NCBI GenBank assembly: GCA_016235865.1
Contig: JACRIK010000026.1
Location: 124,001 to 188,000, forward strand
DNA from: Planctomycetota bacterium
GTDB taxonomy: Bacteria; Planctomycetota; MHYJ01; JACQXL01
Direction of reading: 5' to 3'
DNA length: 64,000 bases
The position numbers and the translations under genes were made by a program. The notes beneath the pieces were generated by a model, which was given only the letters and a program-made list of their open reading frames with translations, searched no databases and was not told the origin of the DNA. This document shows positions 9,382 to 17,522 of this stretch, one piece after another. How positions within the stretch are numbered: the first letter of the stretch is position 1; each line of letters begins with the position of its first letter.

Positions 9382-9999
9382 ATGGAACATGTTTTAGTTG
9401 TTGAACGTAATAAATTACTGGATGGCAAAGAGATTCCCTATGGGTTTCATAAGGATAATATCGAGGTATTGCTTCAGAATATCCATAAATCCGCCTATTT
9501 CATCAACCGGCCTGATGCCGAGAATAATCCGGCATTGAAACAGATTATACCGTATCTGGTGATTACCGGGCGTGAAGGAGAGATATTCCTGGTCCAGCGC
9601 CTGGCCGGCCAGACCGAGAAACGCCTGCATAATAAATATTCCATCGGCATCGGCGGGCATATTAATCCGGTCCTTGATGCGCAAGGCAATGAAGTTTCAT
9701 CCGTGCCCGAAATCATCAAAAGTGGCCTGGAGCGGGAATTGCACGAAGAATTACAGGTTAAGACTTCATACCATTATAAATTGGTTGGTTATTTAAATGA
9801 CGATAGCAATTCAGTAGGGCAGGTGCATCTGGGATTAGTTCATCAGGTTTTGGTTGGCGATACCGATGGTGTTAGCGTGCTGGAAAAGGACTTGATGATT
9901 GGTAAATTCGAAACTATCAGGGAAATTGAAAAACAATTAGAGCTATTGGAAACCTGGTCGCAAATAGTGTTCAGAGATTTTGTTAAGACAGTAAGCTGA
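9382..9999 (+). CDS. NUDIX-family hydrolase
   Basis: This 205-residue protein is a predicted pyrophosphohydrolase. The Nudix box is visible as GGHINPV near residues 91-97 and, after a longer than usual spacer, Glu110-x7-RELHEELQV at 118-126, which carries the metal-binding glutamates. The N-terminal ~60 residues precede the Nudix fold, as in the larger COG4112-type phosphoesterases. The substrate cannot be read from sequence. It starts 3 bp after the HD-GYP-like gene, so it is the last gene of the dnaG operon. Its 3' end overlaps that of the convergent gpmI by 17 bp. Confidence 0.85.
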   Translation: MEHVLVVERNKLLDGKEIPYGFHKDNIEVLLQNIHKSAYFINRPDAENNPALKQIIPYLVITGREGEIFLVQRLAGQTEKRLHNKYSIGIGGHINPVLDAQGNEVSSVPEIIKSGLERELHEELQVKTSYHYKLVGYLNDDSNSVGQVHLGLVHQVLVGDTDGVSVLEKDLMIGKFETIREIEKQLELLETWSQIVFRDFVKTVS

Positions 10000-11527
10000 T
10001 TCCGTCCATTTCAGATGGTTTTTGGATATTAATAATCTCAAGTATGGTCGGGGAGATGTCACATAGTCTTCCTCCGCTCCTAAGCTTTCTGTCCTTAAAT
10101 TGTTCGCCTACCAGAATAAATGGTACGATGTTAGTAGTGTGATAGGTGTGTGGTTGGTTGCTGTTGTGGTGGTCAATCATTTCTTCGGCATTGCCGTGGT
10201 CTGAAGTGATGAGCACCACGCCGTTTTGCTTCAGGATTGCCTCGGTAATTCGACCTACCCCTTCATCCACGGTCTCAACGGCCTTGATGGCCGATTCTAA
10301 AACGCCGGTATGCCCGACCATATCGCAATTGGCGTAATTCATGATAATTACGGAATGTCCGCTTTTTGCGATGTCCTCTAAAACCTCACGAGTGACCTCC
10401 GGCGCGCTCATCTCCGGTTGCATATCATAGGTGGCCACTCTTGGCGATGGGATAAGTTTTCGGTCCTCAAGCGGGAATGGCTTTTCTTCACCGCCGTTGA
10501 AGAAATAGGTGACGTGGGCATATTTTTCGGTCTCGGCAATACGCAGTTGCCCGATATTATTCCTGGAAAGTATCTCGCCCAGGATATTCTTCATTGTTAT
10601 GGGTTTGAATGCTACGGGCAGGGTGAGTTTCTCGTCATACTGGGTCAGTGTGGTAAACAAGACCTTGGGAAATGCCTTACGCGGGAATTCTTGGAAATCC
10701 GGTTTAGTGAGGGCGTTGGTAATCTCCCGAGCCCGGTCAGCACGGAAGTTGAAGAAGATTACGGAGTCGTTGTTCTTGATTAAGCCGACCGGATTGTTAT
10801 TTCGGGTGATAATAATGGGTTTAATGAATTCGTCGGTTTCTCCTCTGTTATAGGCGTTTTTGACGGCGTCTATTGCCGATGTTTCCTTGACGCCTTCGCC
10901 GATGGTTAGGGCATTATATGCCTTGGCCACCCGGTCCCAACGTTTGTCACGGTCCATCAGGAAATAGCGGCCGCAGATGGTAGAGACCTGTCCGATGCTG
11001 AGTGAATTCATCTTGTCCTGAAGTTTTTCTAGATGATGAATACCGCTGGTGGGGGGGGTATCGCGGCCGTCCATCACCGCGTGGAAGAAGAGGTTATCCT
11101 TAGGAAATCCGCTTTTCTTTGCCATTTCCAGCAGGGTAGAGTAGTGGCGGTCTGAACTATGTACGCCTCCGTCCGAGACCAGGCCGATGAAATGAAGACC
11201 GCCCTTATTTTTACGGCAATGCGTCATTGCATTTGTTAATTCGGAGTTGGTGAAGAATGAGCCGTCTTTGATGGCGTTGTCAATACGGGTGATTTCCTGC
11301 CAGACCACGCGTCCGGCGCCGATATTAAGATGTCCGACCTCGGAATTGCCCATCAATCCATCAGGCAGTCCGACCGCATTGCCAGAGCTGAGGAGTTCGG
11401 TATACGGATATTCATTTTCCAGGCGGCTTAGGTTCGGGGTGCGAGATAGCTTTATGGCATTGCCTTCTTTATGTTTGTTGACGCCCCAGCCGTCCATTAT
11501 TATTAATGCGAGCACAGGGATGTTCAT
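9983..11527 (-). CDS. gpmI: 2,3-bisphosphoglycerate-independent phosphoglycerate mutase
   Basis: This cytoplasmic glycolytic enzyme interconverts 3- and 2-phosphoglycerate using two Mn2+ ions and a phosphoserine. The 514-residue protein opens with the family N-terminus (VLALIIMDGWG, Asp12) and has the catalytic Ser62 in MGNSEVGH. The C-terminal metal site is visible in NYANCDMVGHTG and TSDHGNAEEM. I chose the ATG at 11527, not upstream TTG/ATG codons. It gives the normal family N-terminus and lies 8 bp after the -10 box, so the message is probably leaderless. The gene converges on the NUDIX gene. Confidence 0.96.
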   Translation of the reverse strand: MNIPVLALIIMDGWGVNKHKEGNAIKLSRTPNLSRLENEYPYTELLSSGNAVGLPDGLMGNSEVGHLNIGAGRVVWQEITRIDNAIKDGSFFTNSELTNAMTHCRKNKGGLHFIGLVSDGGVHSSDRHYSTLLEMAKKSGFPKDNLFFHAVMDGRDTPPTSGIHHLEKLQDKMNSLSIGQVSTICGRYFLMDRDKRWDRVAKAYNALTIGEGVKETSAIDAVKNAYNRGETDEFIKPIIITRNNNPVGLIKNNDSVIFFNFRADRAREITNALTKPDFQEFPRKAFPKVLFTTLTQYDEKLTLPVAFKPITMKNILGEILSRNNIGQLRIAETEKYAHVTYFFNGGEEKPFPLEDRKLIPSPRVATYDMQPEMSAPEVTREVLEDIAKSGHSVIIMNYANCDMVGHTGVLESAIKAVETVDEGVGRITEAILKQNGVVLITSDHGNAEEMIDHHNSNQPHTYHTTNIVPFILVGEQFKDRKLRSGGRLCDISPTILEIINIQKPSEMDGISLLS

Positions 11528-11535
11528 ATATTTTG

Positions 11536-11564
11536 ATTGTATCATACGTCTCAAAAGGGGTCAA
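11536..11564 (-). promoter_or_regulatory. gpmI promoter predicting a leaderless mRNA
   Basis: On the minus strand TTGACC (11559-11564) is followed after 17 bp by TACAAT (11536-11541). Only 8 bp separate the -10 box from the gpmI ATG at 11527, so the expected +1 falls on or next to the start codon. Confidence 0.6.
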
Positions 11565-11636
11565 GTTTCACCCCGAAAAAGCCGATAATATATACATTCA
11601 ACCGGTGAAAATGAGGGCTTGCAACGAGGAGTTTTT

Positions 11637-12380
11637 ATGCCGAATATATTGATAGTTGACCAGTTACAACAAACCGGCGCTTTGATGAAAAGCATGCTTA
11701 ATAATTATTACGGCGTTTCCCTTTCCGATGATTTTTCCGGAGCGATGAAGAAATTGGAGACTGCCTTGTTTGATATGGTCTTAATGGAGGTGGAACGGCT
11801 CAATTCGGACACGCAGAGTTTTCTTAAGCAGGCAAAAGAAATTCTGCCTAATCTGCCGGTTCTTATTCTGACAGAACATCAGGATAACCTGCAATCAATC
11901 CAATCAGTTAGGATGATACCAAGACCTTTCAGATGCGCCAGTTTTATGGGAATAGTTTATGATGCGTTATCAACGCCGAATACAAATACCGAGAGTGTTA
12001 CCTTCCATCGGGCCCTGACATATGCAGTCGAGATATCTGCTTCTGCGCGCGCCTTGGGAAGCGGGCTGAAATGTTCTTTGACGGATCTGAGCAGGCAGGG
12101 TTTTATGATTGAGCCGGCCGTGCCTTCCCCGGGGCGTTCTGCAGAGAACGATAAGATAGAATTCCAGAATTTCTTTAAGGGTATCTGCCCTGACGGCATG
12201 GTTACATCCAAGCCGTTGCACGCCAATATAATCATAAAGGAACAGGAGCCGATATCGCTCAATTCAAGGGTTGCCTTTGTGGAAAGAGGGGCCGATGAGA
12301 TATTTAAAAGGGCGGGCTTGAGTTTTTTCGGAGCCGAGAAGCAGAATAACAGATTGCTGGAGTTGTTAAAGCAGAATTAA
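11637..12380 (+). CDS. Pseudo-receiver plus PilZ-like domain protein
   Basis: This 247-residue protein has an N-terminal receiver-like fold (MPNILIVDQ, Asp8). The phosphoacceptor position is Glu51 (VLMEVERL) and the conserved Lys is replaced by Arg96 (IPRPF), so it should not be phosphorylated; Glu may mimic the active state. The C-terminal half contains SLTDLSRQGFMI near residue 150, resembling the D/NxSxxG signature of PilZ c-di-GMP-binding domains, but the RxxxR motif is not clear. The ATG at 11637 is preferred because GAGGAG lies just upstream. It stands alone between gpmI and the PAS sensor, both on the other strand. Confidence 0.7.
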   Translation: MPNILIVDQLQQTGALMKSMLNNYYGVSLSDDFSGAMKKLETALFDMVLMEVERLNSDTQSFLKQAKEILPNLPVLILTEHQDNLQSIQSVRMIPRPFRCASFMGIVYDALSTPNTNTESVTFHRALTYAVEISASARALGSGLKCSLTDLSRQGFMIEPAVPSPGRSAENDKIEFQNFFKGICPDGMVTSKPLHANIIIKEQEPISLNSRVAFVERGADEIFKRAGLSFFGAEKQNNRLLELLKQN

Positions 12381-12418
12381 TTCCAGTCGACGGAACAGTT
12401 TCATTTTCGCACGCCGGT

Positions 12419-14419
12419 TCACTTGTAAGATGTGATGTCTTTCCCGATGTGAACAAATTGGGTTATCTCGCCATTACTGTCTTTTATCGGATAGGCCGTA
12501 ACTTCAATTATTTTCTTATGGCCCAGTTTGTCAAAGTGGGTGTGTTTTTTGACCACTGGTTTGTTGGTTCGCACCATTTCTGAAACCGGGCAGATATCAA
12601 GAGGCGCCTGGCAGGGTGTATTACTATTATGGGTTACCTTATAGCAGAAGCTTCCGATGAGTTCTTTCCGGCTGCAGCCGGTTTCTTTAAGGGCGGCGTT
12701 GTTAGCCCAGATGATACGCAAGTCCCTTGAGAGCAGGAATATTGAATCCGAGATGCCTTCAAGTATGTTTTCCAGCGTCTGCTTTGACCTGATGATTTCC
12801 TCGTCCTGTTTTTTCATCAGGGTGATATCGCGGGCAATGCCCATAACCGACGTAACTTTGTTATTAGTCGAGTCCATAATGGGCGCCAGCCAGGTTTCAA
12901 TCCAAAGTTCTCGTTTAGGATATGGCGTTTTACTGCTGACACAAAGCGGTTTGTTGGTATCGAAGACCTGCAGAATATTCTTTTGCATCCGGTCCGCCGT
13001 GGCCGGGAATAATTCTGCCAATAACTTGCCGACGATATCTGATGGTTGTGCGTCAAACTGTTTGGCGCCGAAACCGTTTGCATACTGGACGCGGAAATCC
13101 CGGCCAACGATGAAAATCATATCGTGGGCTGCTTCAGTCAATGTTCGGTAACGTTTTTCGCTTTCGTGCAATGCCTCTTCCATTAATTTGCGGGTTCCGA
13201 TATCGACGCCAAAACCCACGCCGCCTACGATAACGCCTTCTTTATAAACAGGCGCCAAGGTAAACAGCATGGTGAACAGAGTCCCATCGGCTTTATAGAT
13301 TCTCATGGTGTTCTGCTGTGGTTTGCCGGCCATGGTATTCTGGAATGCCTCTTTGGCTATTTCCAGGTCTTCGGCATAAATGTACGGCGCAAAAGATTTA
13401 CCCTGGACATCTTCCATCTTGTGGCCGGTTATGGCCATCGTTTGCTGGTTGAGGAAGGTAAAACTGCCGTTGGTGTCAAAGGTCCATATCATATCGTATG
13501 AGTTCTCGATTATCGTGCGGTATTTTTCTTCGGATTCCCTGATTAATTCTTCTGAACGGCGTTCTTTCGAAATGTCGTGGACATACTCAATAACTCCGGT
13601 TTGCCGGTTTGTTTTGGTGTCAACAAAGGGGTGGGAATATAAACCCAACCAGCCGATTTGGTTATAATCTTTTCCTGCTTTGGGGACAACTTCATAGGCA
13701 GGTTTGCCTGTTTTGATGGTCTGTTGGCTTGGACATATCTCGCAAGGGTATTTTCTGCCGTGATACGCTTCGTAGCATTTTTTGCCAACCAGAGGCATGA
13801 CGTGCGTGTACCATCGTTCCATGGTGGGGTTAACACGGATTATATTGAGGTCGTTATCAAGAATGCTGATGCCATCCTTGATGCTGGAAAAAATGTCTGA
13901 AAGAAACTTCTCACTGGCCCGGATTGATTCCAGGGCTTCGCGTCTTTCGGTGATATCAATGCCGGTCCCGATGATAAACTCCACGGAATTGTTGTCATCT
14001 AGGAGGACCGAATTGGACCAGGCAATGAGTCGGCGATTACCATCCTTGGTAATCCAGTAGTTTTCGAAGCTATTCGGCAATTTAGTGCCGACCAATTTAC
14101 CGAAAATATCCCTGATTTGCTTCACTTCCTCGGGGATGATGAAAACGTCCCAGATACATTTGCTGAAAACTTCTTTTAAAGCGTACCCGGTTATATTTTC
14201 ACAGGCCTTATTGAAGGATACGATTCTGCCTTGGCGATCAAAAACCACAACTAAGGCGCCTACAGTTTCAATAACTGCGGAAGAAAAATCACGCTCTTTC
14301 TTGAGCGTCTCCACCATTTTATTCCTATCTTTTTCCGTCTTTTCCAGGTCGCCAATCTGCTTGCGCAGAGATGCTATCTCACTTATAAGTTGATCAGATA
14401 TATTGTCTGTCGGATTCAT
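12419..14419 (-). CDS. Multi-PAS protein without output domain
   Basis: This 666-residue protein is an N-terminal coiled coil (about 1-45) followed by five PAS/PAC units, most ending in the GxDITxRK type linker. No kinase, GGDEF, EAL or methyl-accepting domain follows; it ends just after the fifth PAS. PAS units two and five carry a Cys/His cluster with the same pattern: Cys215, His220, Cys226, Cys229 and Cys592, His597, Cys603, Cys610. This suggests a metal, Fe-S or redox site. There is no signal peptide or membrane segment, so it is cytoplasmic. It may be a signalling scaffold or may have lost a C-terminal kinase; the stop is clean and no kinase remnant is seen downstream. Confidence 0.85.
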   Translation of the reverse strand: MNPTDNISDQLISEIASLRKQIGDLEKTEKDRNKMVETLKKERDFSSAVIETVGALVVVFDRQGRIVSFNKACENITGYALKEVFSKCIWDVFIIPEEVKQIRDIFGKLVGTKLPNSFENYWITKDGNRRLIAWSNSVLLDDNNSVEFIIGTGIDITERREALESIRASEKFLSDIFSSIKDGISILDNDLNIIRVNPTMERWYTHVMPLVGKKCYEAYHGRKYPCEICPSQQTIKTGKPAYEVVPKAGKDYNQIGWLGLYSHPFVDTKTNRQTGVIEYVHDISKERRSEELIRESEEKYRTIIENSYDMIWTFDTNGSFTFLNQQTMAITGHKMEDVQGKSFAPYIYAEDLEIAKEAFQNTMAGKPQQNTMRIYKADGTLFTMLFTLAPVYKEGVIVGGVGFGVDIGTRKLMEEALHESEKRYRTLTEAAHDMIFIVGRDFRVQYANGFGAKQFDAQPSDIVGKLLAELFPATADRMQKNILQVFDTNKPLCVSSKTPYPKRELWIETWLAPIMDSTNNKVTSVMGIARDITLMKKQDEEIIRSKQTLENILEGISDSIFLLSRDLRIIWANNAALKETGCSRKELIGSFCYKVTHNSNTPCQAPLDICPVSEMVRTNKPVVKKHTHFDKLGHKKIIEVTAYPIKDSNGEITQFVHIGKDITSYK

Positions 14420-14496
14420 AATTAAGCTCTGTAGAGATTATTTCAATATGATATTATAATACACCGGTTTATTAAAACATTATTACAGTTAATTAA

Positions 14497-17340
14497 CTAT
14501 ACTGTTATATTTACTGCGCAAACTTTGTATTCCGGTATCTTGGCCACTGGGTCTATCGCCGGGTTAGTAAGTATATTCGCCGGGCCTTCGGCAAAGTGGA
14601 ACGGGATAAAAACTGTACCTTGAGGAACGCAGTCGGTAATGGTAGCCTTTATCTTGATAGAGCCGCGCCGCGAGGCAATACTGATTTTCTCGCCGTCAGA
14701 TATGCCGAGTTTACCGGCATCGCCAGGATTTATTTCCACATACGGCTCGGACACTAAAAAGACCGGGCCAGCGGAGCGCCTGGTCATTGAGCCGGTATGA
14801 TAATGGTAAAGGGTTCGGCCGGTAGTCAGTGTAAATGGATAGTTGTTGTCCGGTTCCTCGGCCGGCGGCTTGTAATCAATCGGGAAGAACTTGCCCAGCC
14901 CGCAGGTGAATTTGTCCTTGTGCAGGAATCCGGTGCCCGGGTGGTCTTCAGAAGGGCAGGGCCATTGTATGGATTCGCAGGTGAAATAACCGCCTTTTGG
15001 GTTCAGACGGCGGTATTTTATTCCGCAATAGATAGGCGCAACAGAGGCGAGCTCATCAGTGAGTTCGGCCGGCGATTTATATTCAAACCCTGAGTTGATA
15101 TTCAGTTCCTTGGCCAGACGGGTGGCGATTTCAGAGAGTATCTGCCAGTCCGGGCGGCTTTGGCCGACAGGTTTTAATGCGGCCGGCGAGAGCTGGACGC
15201 GACGTTCAGTATTGGTATAAGTCCCTTCTTTCTCGGCAAAACTCGTGGCGGGCAGTACTACAGTTGCGCGCTGGGCTGTTTCGGTCAGGAAAATATCTTG
15301 AACAACCAGGAAATCCAATGCCTTTAGGCCGTCATCCACGTGACTGATATTCGGGTCAGAAAGCATGGGGTTTTCGCCCATAATATAGAGCCCCTTGATT
15401 TTACCTGAGGAAGCGGCGTCGATTATTTCAGTTACGGTCAGGCCGGGCTTGTCGCTTAACCGGGTATTCCACGCCTTTTCGAACTTCGATTTGATATCGG
15501 GGTTGTTCACGGACTGGTAACCAGGATAGACATTGGGTAGGCACCCGGCATCGCAGGCGCCCTGGACATTGTTCTGGCCTCTTAACGGATTCAGGCCTGA
15601 AGACGGCTTGCCAATCTGGCCGCAGAGCATTACAAAATTAGCCAGGGACATCGTGTTATCCGTGCCGGTGGTATGCTGGGTGATGCCCATAGAATAAATT
15701 ACCATGGCGTTTTTGGCCTTGGCATAAGCCTTGGCAGCTTTACGGATATCCTCAACTGGAACGCCGGTAATTTCAGAGGCTTTTTCAGGTGGATAATTAT
15801 CCACGACCTTTTTGACCGCCTCAAAGCCTTCGGTGCGGGTCCTGATGAATTCCTTGTTTTCCAGCCCTTCGCTGATGATAACATTCATCAGGCCGTTAAT
15901 CAGGGCAACGTCAGTGCCGCATTTATGCCTGAGCCAGAGTTCTGAGAACTCGGTTAATTCTATGGCCCTGGGGTCGCAGACAATGAGTTTGGCGCCCTTG
16001 TTGACCGCTCGCTTTATAGCATAACCGATAATCGGGTGCGCCTCGGTGGTATTAGAGCCAATCACCAGAATAACTTCGGCGTTTTCGACTTCATCTATGG
16101 AGTTGGTCATGGCGGCCGAGCCGAATGATTTGGCCAGTCCGGCCACGGTTGAAGCGTGGCAGAGCCGGGCGCAGTGGTCAATATTATTGGTGCCGAATAA
16201 TACCCGGCATAATTTCTGCATCAGGTAGTTTTCCTCATTGGAGCACTTGGCAGAGGCCAATGCTGCCAGTGCCTCAGGGCCGTGTTCCTTCTTAATCCGG
16301 GTGAATTTTTCGACCACAAGGTCAATGGCTTCTTCCCATGTGGCTTCGCAGAGAATGCCGTCCCTGCGGATAAGGGGTTTCTGGAGACGCTTCCGGCTCT
16401 GGTTGAGTGATTCATCTAAGGCAGACGATGGATAAATAGGTGGATTCGTTGAGGGTTGAGCGTTGAGCGTTGAGCACTCTTTGTTTTGACGCACGACGCA
16501 AGACGCTAATCTGTCCTGATGACCCACAAAGTCCATCCCGAAATGCCCTTTGATGCACAGCCAGCCGTGATTGGCCGGTCCGTGAGGGTTGCCTCTGGAG
16601 CGGACAATCCTATTGTCCTTTATGTCCAATAAAATACTGCATCCGCATCCGCAATAAGGGCAGATGACCGATGCCTTTTCACATTCAGAGATGCGTCCTT
16701 TGAACCGGGCGGTTGAGTCGGTCAGGGCGCCGACCGGGCAGACGTCCACGCAGGCGCCGCAGAAGACGCAGTCCGAGTCCTTCCTGGGCACATCAAGCGG
16801 AGTGGTAATTTTGGTGGCAAACCCGCGCCTGGTAAAATCAATCGCTTCGTTCACGACCGTCTCATTGCAGGCAATGACGCAGCGTCCGCACATAATGCAG
16901 GTCTGGTATGACATTTCTATGAGCGGATTACCTGTTTCGTTCGGATACGAAGTTGTTTCACCTGTATAAGATGTTTTTTCCAGTCCGAATTCGTAGGCAT
17001 ACTTTTGCAGGTCGCAGACGCCATTCTTCTCGCAGGTCAGGCAATTCAGCGGATGGTCAGAGAGAATCAGGTCTAAGGCGGTCTTTCGTAAGGAGTGTAG
17101 TTTGTCGTTTTGAGCAGTAACCTCTATTCCTTCCTTGACCGGCAGGGCACAGGAAGCAATGGGCGCTTTTCCGCCTTTGATTTCAATGATACACAACCGA
17201 CAGCCGGCAAAGGGAGTAAGCGCCGGATGATAGCACAGGTGCGGGATATGGATGCCATTATCCAGGGCGGCTTGGAGGACTGTTTGGCTTGGCTTGGCCA
17301 AGATCTCCTTGCCGTCAATCGTAAATCGTATATCAGTCAT
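14497..17340 (-). CDS. fdhA: NAD-linked formate dehydrogenase catalytic subunit (Mo/W, NuoG-like N-terminus)
   Basis: The 947-residue protein should oxidise formate (or reduce CO2) at a molybdopterin site and pass electrons to a NuoF-type partner. In order: a [2Fe-2S] domain (Cys36, 47, 50, 64), a His-Cys cluster (DHP, Cys100, 103, 109), two [4Fe-4S] motifs (Cys148-158 and Cys191-201), the MopB [4Fe-4S] motif (Cys227, 230, 234, 262), then the molybdopterin domains. Catalytic Cys394 in HCARLCHAS takes the place of selenocysteine. Residues ~280-320 are a low-complexity in-frame insertion (16448-16505). The ATG at 17340 follows AAGGACTG; upstream codons lie in repeat array F and were rejected. 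Other family members act on different substrates, so formate is the best guess. Confidence 0.88.
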   Translation of the reverse strand: MTDIRFTIDGKEILAKPSQTVLQAALDNGIHIPHLCYHPALTPFAGCRLCIIEIKGGKAPIASCALPVKEGIEVTAQNDKLHSLRKTALDLILSDHPLNCLTCEKNGVCDLQKYAYEFGLEKTSYTGETTSYPNETGNPLIEMSYQTCIMCGRCVIACNETVVNEAIDFTRRGFATKITTPLDVPRKDSDCVFCGACVDVCPVGALTDSTARFKGRISECEKASVICPYCGCGCSILLDIKDNRIVRSRGNPHGPANHGWLCIKGHFGMDFVGHQDRLASCVVRQNKECSTLNAQPSTNPPIYPSSALDESLNQSRKRLQKPLIRRDGILCEATWEEAIDLVVEKFTRIKKEHGPEALAALASAKCSNEENYLMQKLCRVLFGTNNIDHCARLCHASTVAGLAKSFGSAAMTNSIDEVENAEVILVIGSNTTEAHPIIGYAIKRAVNKGAKLIVCDPRAIELTEFSELWLRHKCGTDVALINGLMNVIISEGLENKEFIRTRTEGFEAVKKVVDNYPPEKASEITGVPVEDIRKAAKAYAKAKNAMVIYSMGITQHTTGTDNTMSLANFVMLCGQIGKPSSGLNPLRGQNNVQGACDAGCLPNVYPGYQSVNNPDIKSKFEKAWNTRLSDKPGLTVTEIIDAASSGKIKGLYIMGENPMLSDPNISHVDDGLKALDFLVVQDIFLTETAQRATVVLPATSFAEKEGTYTNTERRVQLSPAALKPVGQSRPDWQILSEIATRLAKELNINSGFEYKSPAELTDELASVAPIYCGIKYRRLNPKGGYFTCESIQWPCPSEDHPGTGFLHKDKFTCGLGKFFPIDYKPPAEEPDNNYPFTLTTGRTLYHYHTGSMTRRSAGPVFLVSEPYVEINPGDAGKLGISDGEKISIASRRGSIKIKATITDCVPQGTVFIPFHFAEGPANILTNPAIDPVAKIPEYKVCAVNITV
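16448..16505. repeat. Low-complexity direct repeats inserted in fdhA
   Basis: Three or four copies of GTTGAGSGTTGAG-type 7- to 8-bp repeats (16448-16476) and a GACGCACGACGCAAGACGC run (16487-16505) sit inside fdhA without breaking the frame. They encode the Asn/Ser/Pro-rich linker between the MopB Fe-S domain and the molybdopterin domain, where related enzymes have a short linker. Confidence 0.55.
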
Positions 17341-17343
17341 ATT

Positions 17344-17480
17344 CAGTCCTTTTTGGGTCTTCCGAGGTGGCAAAAGCCACTTTTTAGGTGCCAATTGGGT
17401 CCTCTGAGGTGCCAATTGGGTCTTCCGAGGTGCCAATTGGGTCCTCGGAGGTGCCTATTGCCACCTCCGAGGTGGCTATA
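17344..17480. repeat. Tandem array of 21-bp units upstream of fdhA (array F)
   Basis: About six degenerate 21-bp units run between the fdhA start and the nuoF terminator. Units begin AGGTGCCAATTGGGTC and three carry the dyad CCAATTGG; outer units diverge to AGGTGG and GCCAC forms. The array lies where the fdhA promoter and leader would be. Confidence 0.85.
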
Positions 17481-17494
17481 ACACCATTTCTACC

Positions 17495-17520
17495 AAAAAC
17501 TGTCCTAAAATCGGACAGTT
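17495..17520 (-). terminator. Rho-independent terminator after the NuoF-type gene
   Basis: Two bases downstream of the NuoF/HydB stop, on the minus strand, AACTGTCC and GGACAGTT form an 8-bp stem with a 7-nt A/T-rich loop, followed by TTTTT. It should end the upstream operon and leave fdhA to its own promoter or to read-through. Confidence 0.75.
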
Positions 17521-17522
17521 GG

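Noticed and set aside
17341-17436. Longer start of the formate dehydrogenase subunit inside array F
   Set aside because: The extra N-terminus would be repeat-derived (Pro/Lys/Gln-rich), lacks a Shine-Dalgarno and is absent from the family; the ATG at 17340 has AAGGA upstream.
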